Origin: Atrichornis clamosus | Lineage: Eukaryota; Chordata; Aves; Passeriformes; Menuridae | DNA length: 64,000 nucleotides | Reading direction: 5' to 3' | NCBI GenBank assembly: GCA_013400975.1 | Contig: WBMZ01004781.1 | Coordinates: 337,438 to 401,437 of the forward strand | Part shown: piece by piece, positions 61,101 to 64,000 of the stretch | Layout: the number at the start of each line of letters is the position of its first letter | Position numbering within the stretch: the first letter of the stretch is position 1 | Made by a program: the position numbers and the translations under genes | Notes under the pieces: model-generated | Told to the model about the DNA's origin: nothing | Seen by the model: the letters and a program-made list of their open reading frames with translations, nothing else | The model's database searches: none

Positions 61101-61870
61101 AGTAATCCTTACTACCAATTTTTCCTAGTATAAAAATATCTACAGTTTATATTAAGAAATAATATTCTGCCTTGAAAGAATTAGTGATCACATCTTACAA
61201 TATGAAACTACTGTCCTTCATTTACTGCCTAATTCCTGAATTGGTTTTATTAACTCATAGTCCTTCTTAATTAAGAATATAAAATGACCCAAAGAAAAAG
61301 AATAATTAAACTAAGAGCCAGCTAAAGAATGCAAATGCTAACATGACTTGTTTTCATAGATTTCAAGGTTAAGAGAGTTCATTCATTTATCCCATCTGTC
61401 CTCAAGCATAATGTGCCACCACAGTACTTCATCTGTGCAGATGACAAAAACCACAAAACTATAGTGACATTTTTACAAAGGACACAAAACATCCAGTCTT
61501 GAAGACAAGAAATTACCACCTCCATACCTTATTTTTCTCACAATTCAACTGTTGTGCCTAACTTTCCACTGTAATTTTTCTGACTTGTTGCTTTAGACAT
61601 TAGAAAACGCAATGAACAAAGATGTTATCATAAAAATGTCATTTCAATTACAAACGAGAACAGCGAACTAGCTTGGACTTCACACAAAATCAGGTCAAAC
61701 AGCAAACTCATTTCTGTGGAAGGAGAACTGGGCTCCTAATCATAATACGCACTGTCTTTCAAAAACCAACAGAGCAACCAAAACTTTCAAAGATCCTAAT
61801 TCCTGTCTTTTAAGTTAGAAATAATACAGCAAGGAGGTACTCTTGTTATCCATTTACACTAGTAACCTAC
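58131..61870. other. MAP3K4 intron (3.7 kb)
   Basis: The sequence is AT-rich. I see no coding exon, CR1 copy or RNA gene. There are short poly-A/poly-T runs only. Confidence 0.65.
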
Positions 61871-63252
61871 CTCCAGCTGGTGATCACTCCTTACCAACGC
61901 CATACGGGCCCTTTGCAATGAACCATGCATTAGCTTGTGCAGTCTTAGAATTAGTTTCCTCAACCCCATTTGCTTCAGTGCTTTATCAACAAATGGCCTG
62001 TAAATAGAGGTCAAACAGTGTTGACTGCAGCTTCCCTCAGCACCGCATTCTGGAACAACCCAAGAGGCAGAGTCATCCTCAGATTCAAGCCTATCAAGCC
62101 TCCTTGAAAAATGGTCCTGAAAGTCAAAATTTGGCTTATTAGTAAAATTGTTCTTGATGGCTTGTCTAAGTTCCTCAACATTCTCCTCAGAGATTTGTTC
62201 TTCACCATCACTCTCCTCTGTGCACGTTCCTGAGGATTCCTTTACTTCTGTTTCCCTATCAACATCTTCATCATCTGGATCATTGTCCTTAGGCAGTCGA
62301 GGAGATGGAATTTCAAACACTGGCCAGCCAATGTCAGAAAGATTTTTGATGCCCAATACAGTTCCCATAATCCTTAGTTTCTGATTTAAGTCTTTTGTAA
62401 TATTTAACCATAGACAGAGCGCCTGCACTCTGTCTTGGAAGTCCTTTGCAGCATACTTTTCATAGTCCTTTTGAAGAGCCTGCAGAGATGGATAAAGTGC
62501 TTCTATATACTCCAGCAGCTCCATTATTCGCTTTACTTGCTCAAATGAGACCCGCTGGCGATGGAGGTGTTCATGGTAGCTTGAGTAACCCAAAGCACTA
62601 GTTCCATGTGTTGATTTGCAAACTCCTTCCCCTGAAGTACCATTGAGACTGGCTCCATTTTTTACAGAGGAGAAGTTTCCATAGTCCACTTTGAAGGTGA
62701 GGATTTCATTGATGATATCAGGGATAGCTTGACGGGCTGCATAGAGATAGAGGTCTTGGTCATTAATGCTCCGGCCAGCATGCCAAGCTTGCAGCTCCAG
62801 CCAGATCAGTTCATTGGATCGGTTCAACCAAACAGAAGAGGTGTTTTCCTGTCCTCTTTGTTCCCTGTCCTTTTTCTTTGAGACTGAGGTAAGTTTTAAC
62901 AGAAGCCGCAGGGTTTCAAAGAATTTTAAACGGTCTGCCGGGCAGTCAGTCCTAGAAGTCTGGCGTGTAGTTCTGGGGATTGGCATGGGCACAGAGACTG
63001 GAAGCTTGGCATTGCTACAGCCAAGGCTGAGGTAAGGCTTATTGAGATCAACATCTGGAATTGGTTTTTTTGGCAGTGACCCACCAACTGAGTCTAACAT
63101 AAATGAGCACTGCACATTTTTCTTGTGATCTCGTTCTGTTGTCCTTAGGGCATCTCTGATCTTTTTCCCTTGCTTATAGCTGTGCTCCTCCACATTCTCA
63201 ATGGTTTTCCCATTGTCTTTATGCAAAGACTGAGTTGGCACACTCATCTTTT
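61871..63252 (-). CDS. MAP3K4: MAP3K4 large N-terminal exon (460 codons)
   Basis: This exon starts after CTTACAG with (K)KMSVPTQSLHKDNGKTIEN, continues through TTERDHKKNVQCSFMLDSVG, and ends RARMALVRSDHQLE before GTAGGT. The ATG at 63245-63247 is internal: upstream exons supply the real start. In human MAP3K4 the GADD45-binding region (around residues 150-250) falls in this exon. The stretch NDPDDEDVDRETEVKESSGT and the following SDGEEQISEENVEEL are acidic and look disordered. A leucine-rich helical part (KRIMELLEYIEALYPSLQA) may be coiled coil. It ends in phase 0. Confidence 0.97.
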
Positions 63253-64000
63253 CTGTAAGAAAAGAAAAAGGGAAGAATGTGACTGCAACAAGTATTTTTC
63301 AATTCAGTTCCCAATCACATTTCTTAGGTTGACCATAACGTTGTTTAATATCAATGAAACAACAGGCGTGGATAAAATGTAGTCTTAAAAATTACCACTG
63401 CTATATGCTAAATCAGCAGTAGCATCAAAGCATTTTTTCTTCTTCTCTTATTTTACCTCTTTTGTAGGACCTCAGAAAATTCTCATTATCTTGAGTATGC
63501 CATCTACTGAGAACTGAGTATGATCAAAAGGAAAAGAATGGTTTCCAAGTTCATTTTCCATACAGTTGTCACACAACCTCCCAAACAAAAACTCAAAATG
63601 CAACAAAGCATTATTAAGGTATCAAAGTCAAACAGAATTAAAGAGATTCCATTGCCCATCCAATTTCATTAAAACTGGAACATATCTAGATTTTGAAATT
63701 TAGCTTGAATGAATTGATCCTGCCTCTTGGGGAGCTTGATCTGGGAACTCCTCCATAATCTTAATACACTGCGTTAGCACCTTGAGCCTACCTCCCCACT
63801 GTCCCAACACACAAACACTTGCTGTCTCCCTGACTATGGAACAGCAGCCCTTTCCTGCCTAGAAGTACAATCTCCTTCTCTCTTCCTGTTTTTCCCCAGG
63901 AGCAGCAGATTTTTATCACTTTTCTGCAGAACTAATGAAAGTACTTCAGTCCAGGCTTTGCAGACCATTAGAAGAGTGGTTCTCCCTCTCTCCCTCTCTC
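63253..64000. other. MAP3K4 intron, running off the window
   Basis: This is intronic sequence upstream of the large exon. I could not find the preceding exon (encoding the segment around TPRQMKRMS in other vertebrates) in it, so that exon must lie beyond 64000. Confidence 0.7.
63981..64000. repeat. CT-rich microsatellite at the window edge
   Basis: A run of CTCTCC-like units begins here and continues past the end of the window. Confidence 0.75.

Larger units (their letters stand above)
13510..63252 (-). other. MAP3K4: MAP3K4 gene, all but the 5'-most exons
   Basis: This gene encodes mitogen-activated protein kinase kinase kinase 4 (MEKK4). It is a cytoplasmic Ser/Thr kinase that phosphorylates MKK3/6 and MKK4/7 upstream of p38 and JNK and is activated by GADD45 proteins. 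I placed 25 coding exons on the - strand, all with AG acceptors, GT donors and continuous phase. Together they encode about 1,485 residues plus stop. The human protein is about 1,600 residues, and its N-terminal part of roughly 120 residues is missing here because exons 1-2 and the promoter lie beyond 64000. The kinase domain is the last 260 or so residues. If human numbering holds (27 exons), these are exons 3-27. Confidence 0.97.

Noticed and set aside
1..64000. Searched by eye for CRISPR arrays, operons, phage genes, tRNA, rRNA and endogenous retrovirus genes.
   Set aside because: None seen. The window is ordinary vertebrate genic DNA with LINE insertions.

Overview
The window is vertebrate nuclear DNA, most likely from a bird. 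It holds two split genes with GT-AG introns, moderate GC content, and many 5'-truncated CR1 LINE copies. Several CR1 copies end in the short tails typical of avian CR1 (TCATAGAAT or ATTCTGTGA type). A crocodilian or turtle source cannot be fully excluded from sequence alone.

Layout: the left end (1 to about 10.1 kb, + strand) is the 3' end of AGPAT4, an acyl-CoA:lysophosphatidate acyltransferase of the PlsC family. Only its last two coding exons are present, separated by a 7 kb intron. The rest of the window (about 13.5-63.25 kb, - strand) is nearly all of MAP3K4 (MEKK4), the GADD45-activated MAP kinase kinase kinase upstream of p38 and JNK. I could place 25 coding exons with continuous reading phase from a large 1.38 kb N-terminal exon (61871-63252) down to the stop codon at 14069-14071. 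The 5'-most exons and the promoter lie beyond the right edge. The two genes converge tail to tail, with stop codons 4.2 kb apart, which matches the AGPAT4/MAP3K4 neighbourhood on human 6q26.

The MAP3K4 kinase domain is spread over the exons between 27.6 and 14.07 kb and has every key motif: glycine loop, catalytic Lys, alpha-C Glu, HRDIK, DFG and APE. One 117 bp exon (34120-34236) is phase-symmetric and corresponds to the alternatively spliced segment of mammalian MAP3K4, without the mammalian poly-alanine run.

The introns carry CR1 fragments of different ages and both orientations. The densest cluster is at 54.5-56.6 kb, in the intron between exons 52147-52293 and 57888-58130. There, a piece of an intronless, mutated copy of the shugoshin-2 (SGO2) N-terminal coding region is joined head to head to a CR1 element, and the pair sits inside an older CR1 copy. 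This looks like a chimeric retroinsertion and is the most unusual object in the window. No prokaryotic features, CRISPR arrays, tRNA or rRNA genes were seen.
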